Source of the DNA: JBBRUG01 sp038247995
GTDB lineage: Bacteria > Chloroflexota > Chloroflexia > Chloroflexales > Chloroflexaceae
Reading direction: 5' to 3'
NCBI GenBank assembly: GCA_038247995.1
Contig: JBBRUG010000130.1
Coordinates: 1-15,135, forward strand
Length of the DNA stretch: 15,135 bases
Shown here: one piece after another, positions 1 through 6,488 of the stretch
Layout of the letters: each line of letters begins with the position of its first letter
How positions within the stretch are numbered: the stretch's first letter is position 1
Position numbers and translations under genes: made by a program
Notes under the pieces: model-generated
The model's database searches: none
What the model was told of the DNA's origin: nothing
The model's input: the letters and a program-made list of their open reading frames with translations, nothing else

Positions 1-2
1 CC

Positions 3-851
3 GGCGGTTCACGCCAGGACACGGCAACTTCCTCACGTCAGGCGCTTGAACGGATTGATGAAGTTGTCTCGAGGAGCAAGCAGGGCAGCAACATGGCGCG
101 TGATATTGCGCGCGCAGATGTTAAGCTGACGGTCGCTGAGTTTATTGGCATCAAGTTGCTCTGCGCCTTGGTCGGCGCTGGAGTTGGTGTAGTCGTAGGG
201 CGGGCCAATCCAGGCGCAATGCTGGCGCTTGCCCTAGTGCTTGCGATTGTTTTCTCCTTTTTGCCAAACGTGTATCTCGGCTTTCAAGCCAAGCGGCGCA
301 TCAAGGCGTTCAACAATCAACTCGGCGACACGATTTCGATGATGGCAAATGCCTTGCGTGGCGGTTATAGCTTTCTCCAGACGCTCGACATGGTAGCTCG
401 CGAGGCGCCAGCACCGATGTCGGCAGAGTTTCGGCGTGTAGTGCAGGAAGTGGGCCTGGGGCGTAGTACTGAAGAAGCGCTCCAGAATCTGCTCCGACGC
501 ATGCCATCTGATGACCTGGATCTGCTCATTACGGCTGTGAATATCCAGATGGAAGTCGGTGGGAACCTGGCACAGATCCTGGATACGATCGGCCACACGA
601 TTCGTGAGCGCGTCCGGATCAAAGGCGAGATTCAGACCCTCACCGCCCAGGGACGCATCTCGGCATGGGTGGTCACGGCGCTTCCGGTTGGCCTGGCTTT
701 GTTCATCTCGGTGATCAACCCTGGCTACATGGCACCGATTTTCACGTTCGGGATGCCGCCTGAGTCCTGGTGTTGTTTGCCGGTGACCGCTGGGGTAATG
801 ATTGTCATGGGTTATTTTGTAATTATGAAGATCATCGACATTGAGGTGTAG
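3..851 (+). CDS. tadB: TadB-like type II/IV secretion F-domain membrane protein (5' partial)
   Basis: Inner-membrane platform protein of a Tad (Flp-type) pilus assembly machine; it works with TadC and the TadA/CpaF ATPase to polymerise pilin. The reading frame is open to the left edge, with no stop between position 3 and the first ATG at 93, and the upstream residues (LERIDEVVSRSKQGSNMARD) look like normal TadB sequence. I therefore read this as a 5'-truncated gene rather than one starting at 93. Counting from 93, two membrane segments occupy about residues 18-65. A cytoplasmic T2SSF domain follows, with the typical MMANALRGGYSFLQTL start and the conserved stretch around ITAVNIQMEVGGNLAQIL (about residues 145-165), then two C-terminal membrane segments. 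tadC begins 21 bases downstream, so the two are almost certainly co-transcribed. Confidence 0.93.
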   Translation, partial: GGSRQDTATSSRQALERIDEVVSRSKQGSNMARDIARADVKLTVAEFIGIKLLCALVGAGVGVVVGRANPGAMLALALVLAIVFSFLPNVYLGFQAKRRIKAFNNQLGDTISMMANALRGGYSFLQTLDMVAREAPAPMSAEFRRVVQEVGLGRSTEEALQNLLRRMPSDDLDLLITAVNIQMEVGGNLAQILDTIGHTIRERVRIKGEIQTLTAQGRISAWVVTALPVGLALFISVINPGYMAPIFTFGMPPESWCCLPVTAGVMIVMGYFVIMKIIDIEV

Positions 852-872
852 GAGATCTAGTGAGGTGATACG

Positions 873-1790
873 ATGACGCCAATGCTGCTCCTCGCGCTTG
901 TGCTGATTGTCGGCGTAGGGCTGATCATCTTCGGGCTGATGCAGTCACGCCAACCCGATGCGATCGGAGATCGGTTGACGCAGTTCACCGAGCGCTCAAT
1001 GACGCTTGAAGAGCTCGAACTACAGCAACCTTTCTATCAGCGGGTGATCGTACCGGCCGCCAAGTCGGTATTGACCGTATTCGGTAAGTATGGCCCGAAG
1101 CAAAGCGCCGAGCGGCTGCGCGTCAATCTACAGCAAGCAGGTAATCCGGGCGGCATCACGCCGGCAATGTTTGTCGGCTTGCGGGTTGTGCTGGCACTGG
1201 CGCTGGGCGGTATTATCACGCTGGTGACGTTCCAGTCGATGGAACTCCCCCAAGCGCTGATGTATAGCGCAGTCGGCTTTGTGCTGGGCTATATGATGCC
1301 GGTGATCTGGCTCGGGCGCCAGATTTCGCAACGCAAGCATAATATGACCAAAGCGCTGCCCGACGCCCTCGACCTGCTTTGTATTAGCGTGGAAGCCGGC
1401 CTCGCTTTCGATTTGGCATTGCAGCGGGTGACCCAAAAGTGGGACGATGAACTGGCGCGTGAGTTCAAGCGCGTGCTTTCGGATATTCGGCTCGGCCGAT
1501 CCCGGCGTGAGGCGCTGAAAGATTTGGCGCAGCGCACCGGCGTTGAAGATATCCAAACGTTCACTGCGGCGATTATTCAGGCCGATCAACTTGGCGTCTC
1601 GATGTCGAAGATCCTGCGCCTGCAAGCTGATCAGATGCGGGTACGCCGGCGCCAACGTGCTGAAGAGAAAGCCCAGCAGGCGCCAGTGAAGATGCTGTTC
1701 CCGCTGGTTTTCTTAATCTTCCCAGCACTGTTTGTAGTAATCCTCGGGCCTGCCGTGCCGCGGATCATGACCGCCTTTGGCGGCCTGTAG
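873..1790 (+). CDS. tadC: TadC-like type II/IV secretion F-domain membrane protein
   Basis: Second inner-membrane platform protein of the Tad pilus machine, partner of TadB. The 305-residue length is normal. An N-terminal hydrophobic segment (about residues 3-23) is followed by an amphipathic region, two membrane segments near residues 96-150, and a T2SSF domain. That domain has the TadC-like pattern KALPDALDLLCISVEAGLAF (about 163-182), later EDIQTFTAAIIQADQLGVS, and a strongly hydrophobic C-terminal helix. The start at 873 is well supported: GAGGTGAT, a near-perfect match to the 16S anti-Shine-Dalgarno, ends 3 bases before the ATG. It lies 21 bases after tadB in the same orientation. No pilin or ATPase gene is visible; they would be to the left of the window. 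Confidence 0.94.
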   Translation: MTPMLLLALVLIVGVGLIIFGLMQSRQPDAIGDRLTQFTERSMTLEELELQQPFYQRVIVPAAKSVLTVFGKYGPKQSAERLRVNLQQAGNPGGITPAMFVGLRVVLALALGGIITLVTFQSMELPQALMYSAVGFVLGYMMPVIWLGRQISQRKHNMTKALPDALDLLCISVEAGLAFDLALQRVTQKWDDELAREFKRVLSDIRLGRSRREALKDLAQRTGVEDIQTFTAAIIQADQLGVSMSKILRLQADQMRVRRRQRAEEKAQQAPVKMLFPLVFLIFPALFVVILGPAVPRIMTAFGGL

Positions 1791-1837
1791 TTAGGTTTGC
1801 AGTCTGATCGGGACGGAATAGAAATTACGACTACCGA

Positions 1838-1865
1838 AGCCCCTTCTCGCTTACGAGGAGGGGCT
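1838..1865 (+). terminator. 12-bp hairpin between tadC and the DUF192 gene
   Basis: AGCCCCTTCTCG (1838-1849), loop CTTA, then CGAGGAGGGGCT (1854-1865) form a 12-bp stem with one G-U pair. It lies 47 bases after the tadC stop. No run of T follows, so termination is not assured. The right arm contains GAGGAGGGG, the only purine-rich ribosome-binding-like stretch before the ATG at 1883. The hairpin could therefore instead reduce translation of the next gene by hiding that stretch, although its 20-base distance to the ATG is long for a binding site. Confidence 0.5.
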
Positions 1866-1882
1866 CTAGTATGGATTAATCG

Positions 1883-2227
1883 ATGCGCATTTACAATACA
1901 ACCCGCAACACCAGCATCGCAACGCAGTGCGCCGAGGCACGCAATTTCTTGGCTCGGCTCCGCGGATTGATGGGCCATCCGGGCTTGAATGCAGAAGAAG
2001 GGCTGTTAATCGACCCTTGTTCGAGTGTACACAGCTTTTTTATGCGTTTCCCGATCGATGTCATTTTTGTCGACCGGATGCATACGGTTGTGGGATTGAC
2101 ACCGTCAATGCCGCCCAATCGGCCGTACGCCGGAGCACGCCGAGCACGCTATGTCATCGAACTGCCTTCGGGCACGATCGCCGCCAGTGCAACCCAAGTT
2201 GGCGATGTAGTACGGATCGAGCGGTAG
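1883..2227 (+). CDS. DUF192 family protein
   Basis: Small 114-residue protein of the DUF192 family, whose members are about 100-130 residues and whose molecular role is not firmly established. Recognisable family features: RLRGLMGHPGL near residues 26-36, GLLIDPCSSVHSFFMRFPID near 40-59 with the hallmark Cys and HSFFMRFPID core, VIFVDRMHTVV, and a C-terminal YVIELPSGTI followed by GDVV. There is no signal peptide, unlike many proteobacterial members, so it is probably cytoplasmic. It follows tadC by 92 bases in the same direction, and I recall DUF192 genes beside Tad genes in other Chloroflexi. The in-frame stop TAG at 2225-2227 lies inside an 8-base repeat run (2219-2250). An earlier ATG at 1871 stops after two codons. 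Confidence 0.88.
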   Translation: MRIYNTTRNTSIATQCAEARNFLARLRGLMGHPGLNAEEGLLIDPCSSVHSFFMRFPIDVIFVDRMHTVVGLTPSMPPNRPYAGARRARYVIELPSGTIAASATQVGDVVRIER

Positions 2228-2250
2228 AGCGGGAGAGCGGTAAAGCGGCC
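2219..2250 (+). repeat. 8-bp GAGCGGNA repeat run overlapping a stop codon
   Basis: Four consecutive 8-base units: GAGCGGTA (2219), GAGCGGGA (2227), GAGCGGTA (2235), AAGCGGCC (2243). The first unit supplies the last codons and stop (GAG CGG TAG) of the DUF192 gene. The same word family occurs at 4347-4394 in the same position relative to another gene. Confidence 0.85.
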
Positions 2251-2262
2251 ACGCGAGCCGTT

Positions 2263-2290
2263 TTTGCGGTGGCACAGAATGTGGTAGACT
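2263..2290 (+). promoter_or_regulatory. Possible promoter giving a near-leaderless transcript
   Basis: TTTGCG (2263-2268), a 16-base spacer, then TAGACT (2285-2290), a 4-of-6 match to a -10 box, ends 7 bases before the ATG at 2298. No Shine-Dalgarno sequence is present before that ATG. If used, transcription would start at or next to the start codon. The -35 match is poor, so this is tentative. Confidence 0.35.
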
Positions 2291-2297
2291 CGCTATT

Positions 2298-4355
2298 ATG
2301 AAGCGCCTGTTCCTTCCCTTGACTCTGGCCGGAAGTTTTCTGCTACTTTACCTGCTGACGCTTACGCAGGTACACACCTACGACGCCCTCTCATACATTC
2401 TCGACGTTGACCGCAAACCCTGGCCCGAACTATTCCACCCGCACCACCTGGCATATGGCCCCCTGGGCGCTGTGATTCGCGCGATCGCCGCAGCTTTCGG
2501 CTGGCAGGGAAGCGTAGCAGTGCTGCTCCAGACGGCAAATGCACTTGCCGGAGCGGCGGGCGTGGGCCTGTTCGCATGGGTCGCAGAGCGTGAACTGGGC
2601 CAGATCAGCGCACACACGAGCGGTTATCGGGCGCTGCTGGCAGGTTTGGGGGCAGTACTCATCGGCAGTGGGTATGCTTTCTGGTATTACGCAATCGAAG
2701 TCGAGGTCTATACCATCGCTGCGCTCTTTCTGGTAACGGCGCTGGGGCTGATGCTCGAGCTAACACGCCGCCCAACAGCCGGCCTCGCGCTTGCGCTGGG
2801 GTGTACCCAAGCGCTGGCAGTGCTCTTCCACCAGACAAACGTGCTGCTGATGGTGCCTGCGCTGGTCGCATTACTGCTTGGCCTGCGAAGTGTGGATGGC
2901 GAACGAAGGACGAAGGACGAAGGGCAAACGGCGGCGGACGACGGACGGCAGATTGCGGACGGCAGATACAAAGTGCGTGACGTAACCGTACTCGCCGCAT
3001 ATGGTCTGCCGCTAGCGCTCATTGTCGGCATGGGCTACCTAGGGGTGGGTCTGGGCGTAAGCGGTTTCCGGAGCGGGGAAGCGCTTTTCGGCTGGGCGGC
3101 AGGCTACGCGACGACCGGCTGGTGGGGCGGAGCAGTCGATCAGAACAAGTTCATTGCGCTCGGGGCAGGGCTGGCAAACACGGTTGCCGCAACGGACGGC
3201 GGGTGGATCGGGTGGGCGCTGCTAGGGATGCTCTTGCGCCACCTGCGCGGGCTGAGCAGGCTGCCACGCGCCACACTGGCGGTGCTGCTGAGTTGGCTGA
3301 TTGTCTATGGCGCTTTCTTCCTCTGGTGGGAGCCGGAAAATATCGAGTTCTGGATCGCCAGCCTACCGCCGGCCGGCTTGATGCTGTTACTTGGGATCGC
3401 CAACGCGCCGGGCACGCTACCGCGCCGACGCTGGATCGCACCGACCGTTCTCGCGCTGCTTGGCGTCATCATACTGATCCTGAACGGTCAGGCGATTGCG
3501 CAACGCGGCGACCCGACGCGCGATCTTCAGCGGATAATCGCCAGCGCCACAGCGACGCTCACTGCCCCTGGCGACCTGATCGTTGCGCCCGATGGCTTGC
3601 AGGAGCTGTACCTACCCTACTATGCAGGCCGCGACCAGGTTATTTCGCTGAATCAGGCGATGACGATCAGCAACCTGAATTGGCCGGCGGCGTGCGACCT
3701 GCTCCAAGCGCGGGTGGAAACGGCGCTGGCAAGCGGCTATGCAGTGGTGTTCAGCGCCGACGCACTCAACCCACCCTTGGCGCCGCCAGGCGAACCGCCA
3801 GCGCCGATCGAGCGCTTTGGCTTAGAAGCCAGTGAGGTGCGGGCCTGCTACGAACCATTCCTAAGTATGGCCGATCCGGTTAGCTTAGGGCCGGGACTAC
3901 TGACGGCGCAGCGGATCGCAGCGGCGCAGGAACTGGCTAATGGAGCAGGGTGGGATTTTCGGCGCGGGCAATGGGGTTGGCGGCTGACGAATGCAACGAC
4001 ACTCCATTTGGGATCGCCCGAGGGATGGACGATCACACCTACGGTTGACCCCTTCATCAGCAGTCCGCCACTAACAATCGACCTAGAGCGATATCGGACA
4101 GTTGAGGTACGCCTGGCGGCTACGACAGCGGCACGTGACGGGCAGATCTTTTTTCGCGACGCGGCAGGCCAGGCCGACGAGGCGCGCGCGATCCGCTTCA
4201 CGCTGGAGCCGGGGCCGGCGGCGCACACATATCGGTTTGCGTTGGAAGAAGCTACCGGCGCCACGGGGGTGATTACTGGACTGCGGATCGACCCAGTAGG
4301 GGTTGGTGATGGGGGCGTAGTGGTTGTGGAGTGGGTGCGGTTTGGGGAGCGGTAG
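2298..4355 (+). CDS. GT-C / DUF2723-like membrane glycosyltransferase with C-terminal beta-sandwich-like domain
   Basis: Large 685-residue integral membrane protein resembling the DUF2723/O-mannosyltransferase-like GT-C fold, whose known members transfer sugars from polyprenyl-phosphate donors on the outer face of the membrane. A first membrane helix (about residues 3-23) leads to an acidic loop (THTYDALSYILDVDRKPW) and a His-rich stretch ELFHPHHLAYGP (about 49-60), where GT-C enzymes keep catalytic residues. Roughly ten hydrophobic helices run to about residue 400. The rest is soluble; from about residue 550 it reads like a beta-sandwich carbohydrate-binding-type domain (FRRGQWGWRL, then GLRIDPVGV). 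Residues about 200-228 (ERRTKDEGQ, then DGRQIADGRYK) are very hydrophilic and come from a short-word repeat at 2901-2974 lying in frame between membrane helices. The donor and acceptor sugars cannot be told. The stop codon lies within an 8-base repeat run. Confidence 0.75.
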   Translation: MKRLFLPLTLAGSFLLLYLLTLTQVHTYDALSYILDVDRKPWPELFHPHHLAYGPLGAVIRAIAAAFGWQGSVAVLLQTANALAGAAGVGLFAWVAERELGQISAHTSGYRALLAGLGAVLIGSGYAFWYYAIEVEVYTIAALFLVTALGLMLELTRRPTAGLALALGCTQALAVLFHQTNVLLMVPALVALLLGLRSVDGERRTKDEGQTAADDGRQIADGRYKVRDVTVLAAYGLPLALIVGMGYLGVGLGVSGFRSGEALFGWAAGYATTGWWGGAVDQNKFIALGAGLANTVAATDGGWIGWALLGMLLRHLRGLSRLPRATLAVLLSWLIVYGAFFLWWEPENIEFWIASLPPAGLMLLLGIANAPGTLPRRRWIAPTVLALLGVIILILNGQAIAQRGDPTRDLQRIIASATATLTAPGDLIVAPDGLQELYLPYYAGRDQVISLNQAMTISNLNWPAACDLLQARVETALASGYAVVFSADALNPPLAPPGEPPAPIERFGLEASEVRACYEPFLSMADPVSLGPGLLTAQRIAAAQELANGAGWDFRRGQWGWRLTNATTLHLGSPEGWTITPTVDPFISSPPLTIDLERYRTVEVRLAATTAARDGQIFFRDAAGQADEARAIRFTLEPGPAAHTYRFALEEATGATGVITGLRIDPVGVGDGGVVVVEWVRFGER
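2901..2974 (+). repeat. Short-word repeat inserted in frame in the glycosyltransferase gene
   Basis: Words GAACGAAG, GACGAAG, GACGAAG, GGCAAACG, then repeated GACG and GCAGAT(T/A) motifs (two copies of GCGGACGGCAGAT-like text). It resembles the intergenic word arrays in unit length (7-8) and style and shares GCAGATTGCG with the run at 5383-5409. It encodes a charged segment that interrupts an otherwise hydrophobic protein region without breaking the frame. Confidence 0.6.
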
Positions 4356-4394
4356 AACGGGAGAGCGGGAGAGCGGGAGAATGATAGAACGGGG
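4347..4394 (+). repeat. 8-bp GAGCGGNA repeat run at the glycosyltransferase stop codon
   Basis: Six 8-base units in register: GAGCGGTA (4347), GAACGGGA, GAGCGGGA, GAGCGGGA, GAATGATA, GAACGGGG (4387). The first supplies GAG CGG TAG, the end of the upstream gene. The run fills most of the 51-base gap between two convergent genes; I see no terminator hairpin there. Confidence 0.85.
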
Positions 4395-4406
4395 AGGCAC
4401 ATAACC

Positions 4407-5372
4407 CTACGGCTCGGTTTCTCCACGCCCGACGCCGACGAGGTAGATCAGCAGGGCGATGCCGGAGGTAGCGGCGACGAGCAGTTTGACGGCAACCGGC
4501 AGCGGCGAAGGCGAAATGAAGCCCTCGATGATCCCGGCGATGATGAAGAGCGGCACGCAACCGAGGAGCAGCAACACAGCGCGGCGAGCGGCAACAACGA
4601 GCGCGGCACGCCGGGTGAGTAAGCCGGGGCGGAGTAGCGCCCAGCCGATCTGGAGGCCGGCCCCGCCGGCGATGAAGATCACACTGAGTTCCAGCACACC
4701 GTGGGCGGCGACAAAGCCCCAGAGGTTACCGGCAAAACCGAACCGCTGGGCTGCACCGCCGACAACACCTAACAACAGGCCGTTGTAAGCCAGGATGTAA
4801 AGCGTATAGACGCCGAAAAGCACCCCGCCCGCAAAGGCGCGAATCGCCACGCCGATATTGTTGGTCATGATCTGGGCCGCCGAGCTTGCACGGCCTTCTG
4901 CATTGATCTGCAGCCACCACTCTTCGCCGGCCTCAATTGCGTCAATAATCGGCTCCGAGCCGGGCAGCAGCACACCGGCAAGGCCTGGATCGCGGAAAGT
5001 AATAATGTAGGCGGCCACAGCCGGCAGGAAAAACATCAGGAACGCGGCCAGGGTATGCCCCCAGGTGGCGCGGAAGACCTGCGGAAACGTATGGGTAAAG
5101 AATGTAAGGATCTGACCTGGGCCACCGCCGCCTTCGCGGTAGATCGCGCCGTGGCCGCGCGCAACCAGGCCGTTGAGGTACACGCTCACCGGATGCTGGG
5201 CGAAGTCGCGCCGGGCGACGGCCAGGTCTGACGTAGCCTGCCGATAGAGTTGGCCAAGCTCCTGAAGTTCACCTGCCGAGAGCGCATCAAGGCCGGCGCC
5301 GGAGCGATCGAGCAGGCTAGTTAGGCGCTCCCAGGTTGGTTTTTTACGGTTGATGAAATCGTCGGGGGACAT
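4407..5372 (-). CDS. SpoIIM/DUF95 family integral membrane protein
   Basis: 321-residue membrane protein of the stage II sporulation protein M (DUF95) family. In sporulating Firmicutes SpoIIM takes part in engulfment; in non-sporulating phyla the role is unknown. After a soluble N-terminal part of about 95 residues (FINRKKPTWERLTSLLDRSG, then LGQLYRQATSDLAVAR), five or so hydrophobic segments follow. These include LAAFLMFFLPAVAAYII and the family-typical AAHGVLELSVIFIAGGAG near residues 212-229, where the His-Gly and Glu are conserved. The start ATG at 5372 is followed by MSPDDFINRKKPTWERL, normal for the family, but no clear Shine-Dalgarno precedes it. It sits 72 bases downstream of the kinase gene on the same strand and is probably the last gene of that unit. 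It converges with the glycosyltransferase gene. Confidence 0.87.
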   Translation of the reverse strand: MSPDDFINRKKPTWERLTSLLDRSGAGLDALSAGELQELGQLYRQATSDLAVARRDFAQHPVSVYLNGLVARGHGAIYREGGGGPGQILTFFTHTFPQVFRATWGHTLAAFLMFFLPAVAAYIITFRDPGLAGVLLPGSEPIIDAIEAGEEWWLQINAEGRASSAAQIMTNNIGVAIRAFAGGVLFGVYTLYILAYNGLLLGVVGGAAQRFGFAGNLWGFVAAHGVLELSVIFIAGGAGLQIGWALLRPGLLTRRAALVVAARRAVLLLLGCVPLFIIAGIIEGFISPSPLPVAVKLLVAATSGIALLIYLVGVGRGETEP

Positions 5373-5382
5373 ACGAAGCGAT

Positions 5383-5409
5383 CCGCAGATTGCGCAGATT
5401 GCGCAGATT
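5383..5409 (-). repeat. Three tandem 9-bp AATCTGCGC units
   Basis: On the plus strand CCGCAGATT, GCGCAGATT, GCGCAGATT in perfect register; on the coding (minus) strand AATCTGCGC twice, then AATCTGCGG. They lie in the 72-base gap between the kinase and SpoIIM-family genes, 10 bases before the latter's start. Confidence 0.85.
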
Positions 5410-5444
5410 TACACCTGTGTTCAGAGCCGCGAGAGTAACTACCG

Positions 5445-6278
5445 CTACACTGCGGGGGACGCCGGAGCGGCCTGACGAATCGTTGTGCCGGCATCAATGG
5501 GATCGCCGCACAGAACCGCAGCGAGGAGGCCGGGTGTAGGGCCGATCAAGCGCACTTCAAGGCCGGGCACGGCTTCGATCAGCCGCCACATCAGTTCCAA
5601 TTTACTGCGCATACCGCCGGTGACATCGACGGCGTGCGAACCGCCGGCGCCGCTCAGCACCGCGCTAAGATTGGCGGCAGTGATCAGTGGAACGCGCTCG
5701 GCGTGCGGAGCGCTACGCGGATCGGCGGTGTACACGGCAGACTCGCCGACAAGGATGATCCGATTGGGGCGCAGGCGCGTGGCAAGGGCCAGATGGGTGA
5801 GCAGCGCTTCGGTCGAGATGATTGTGGTGCCCTGCGCTTCGTCGAGCGCGACATCGCCGTGAATAACCGGCAGCAAGCCGCGATGAAGCGCGGTAGCGAT
5901 TGACTCTGTTTCCCAGCGCACGATTTGACCGGCGCGGGCTTGGAGCGATGCCGAGGGCTGAAGGCTGAGCGCGGGCACACCGGCGTCAAGCAGCGTATCG
6001 ACCACAATCCGGTTGAGGCGGAGTGCAGCAGCGGCGGTGAGCGCATAACCAGTGTGATCGGCGCCGGGAGCGCTGCCGCGATGGATGCCATATTGGGCGG
6101 CATAGTGATGGCCGAAGGAGCCGGAACCGTGGCCGAGAATAATCGTGAGATCGGGGCGGGCGGCACGCGCAACGGCCAGATCGGCGGCGAGGCTCTGAAT
6201 AGCAGGCAGATCAGCGGCTTCTCGCCCGGTTTTGGTGGTGATCACCGAGCCACCAAATTTGATGAAAGTGTAAGACAT
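5445..6278 (-). CDS. ipk: Isopentenyl phosphate kinase (amino acid kinase fold)
   Basis: Phosphorylates isopentenyl phosphate to isopentenyl diphosphate with ATP, the last step of the alternative (archaeal-type) mevalonate route, also known from Roseiflexus relatives. The 277-residue product starts MSYTFIKFGGSVIT, the nucleotide-binding lysine/glycine motif. The IPK signature GHGSGSFGHHYAAQYG is at about residues 49-64, where His57 matches the catalytic histidine that separates IPKs from other amino acid kinases. VIHGDVALD, ILVGESAVYTADPR and the DVTGGMRSKL lysine motif follow, all family-typical. I place the start at 6278. The frame stays open upstream to 6368, but that stretch reads repeat text (SGSVVQWFSGSV) from the CTGA array and is not kinase-like. 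No Shine-Dalgarno precedes the ATG. It lies 210 bases downstream of the UbiA-family gene and 72 bases upstream of the SpoIIM-family gene. Confidence 0.9.
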   Translation of the reverse strand: MSYTFIKFGGSVITTKTGREAADLPAIQSLAADLAVARAARPDLTIILGHGSGSFGHHYAAQYGIHRGSAPGADHTGYALTAAAALRLNRIVVDTLLDAGVPALSLQPSASLQARAGQIVRWETESIATALHRGLLPVIHGDVALDEAQGTTIISTEALLTHLALATRLRPNRIILVGESAVYTADPRSAPHAERVPLITAANLSAVLSGAGGSHAVDVTGGMRSKLELMWRLIEAVPGLEVRLIGPTPGLLAAVLCGDPIDAGTTIRQAAPASPAV

Positions 6279-6284
6279 TACGGA

Positions 6285-6476
6285 ACCACTGAACCACTGA
6301 ACCACTGAACCACTGAGACGCTGAAGCGCTGAACCACTGAGACGCTGAACATCTGAAGCGCTGAACATCTGAAGCGCTGAACATCTGAACCACTGAGGCG
6401 CTGAACCACTGAACCACTGAACCTCTGAGACGCTGAACCTCTGAGACGCTGAGACGCTGAAGCGCTGAAGCGCTGA
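6285..6476 (-). repeat. 24-unit array of 8-bp NNNNCTGA words
   Basis: Twenty-four consecutive 8-base units with no indel; every unit ends in CTGA (plus strand) and only the first four bases vary. The words are ACCA (8), GACG (5), AGCG (5), ACAT (3), ACCT (2), GGCG (1). The array fills nearly the whole gap between the stop of the UbiA-family gene (6489) and the start of the kinase gene (6278). On the minus strand, which both genes use, the text is stop-free in all three frames. On the plus strand each unit contains TGA. It lacks the long identical repeats and unique spacers of CRISPR. Confidence 0.95.
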
Positions 6477-6488
6477 GCTACGAAATGA

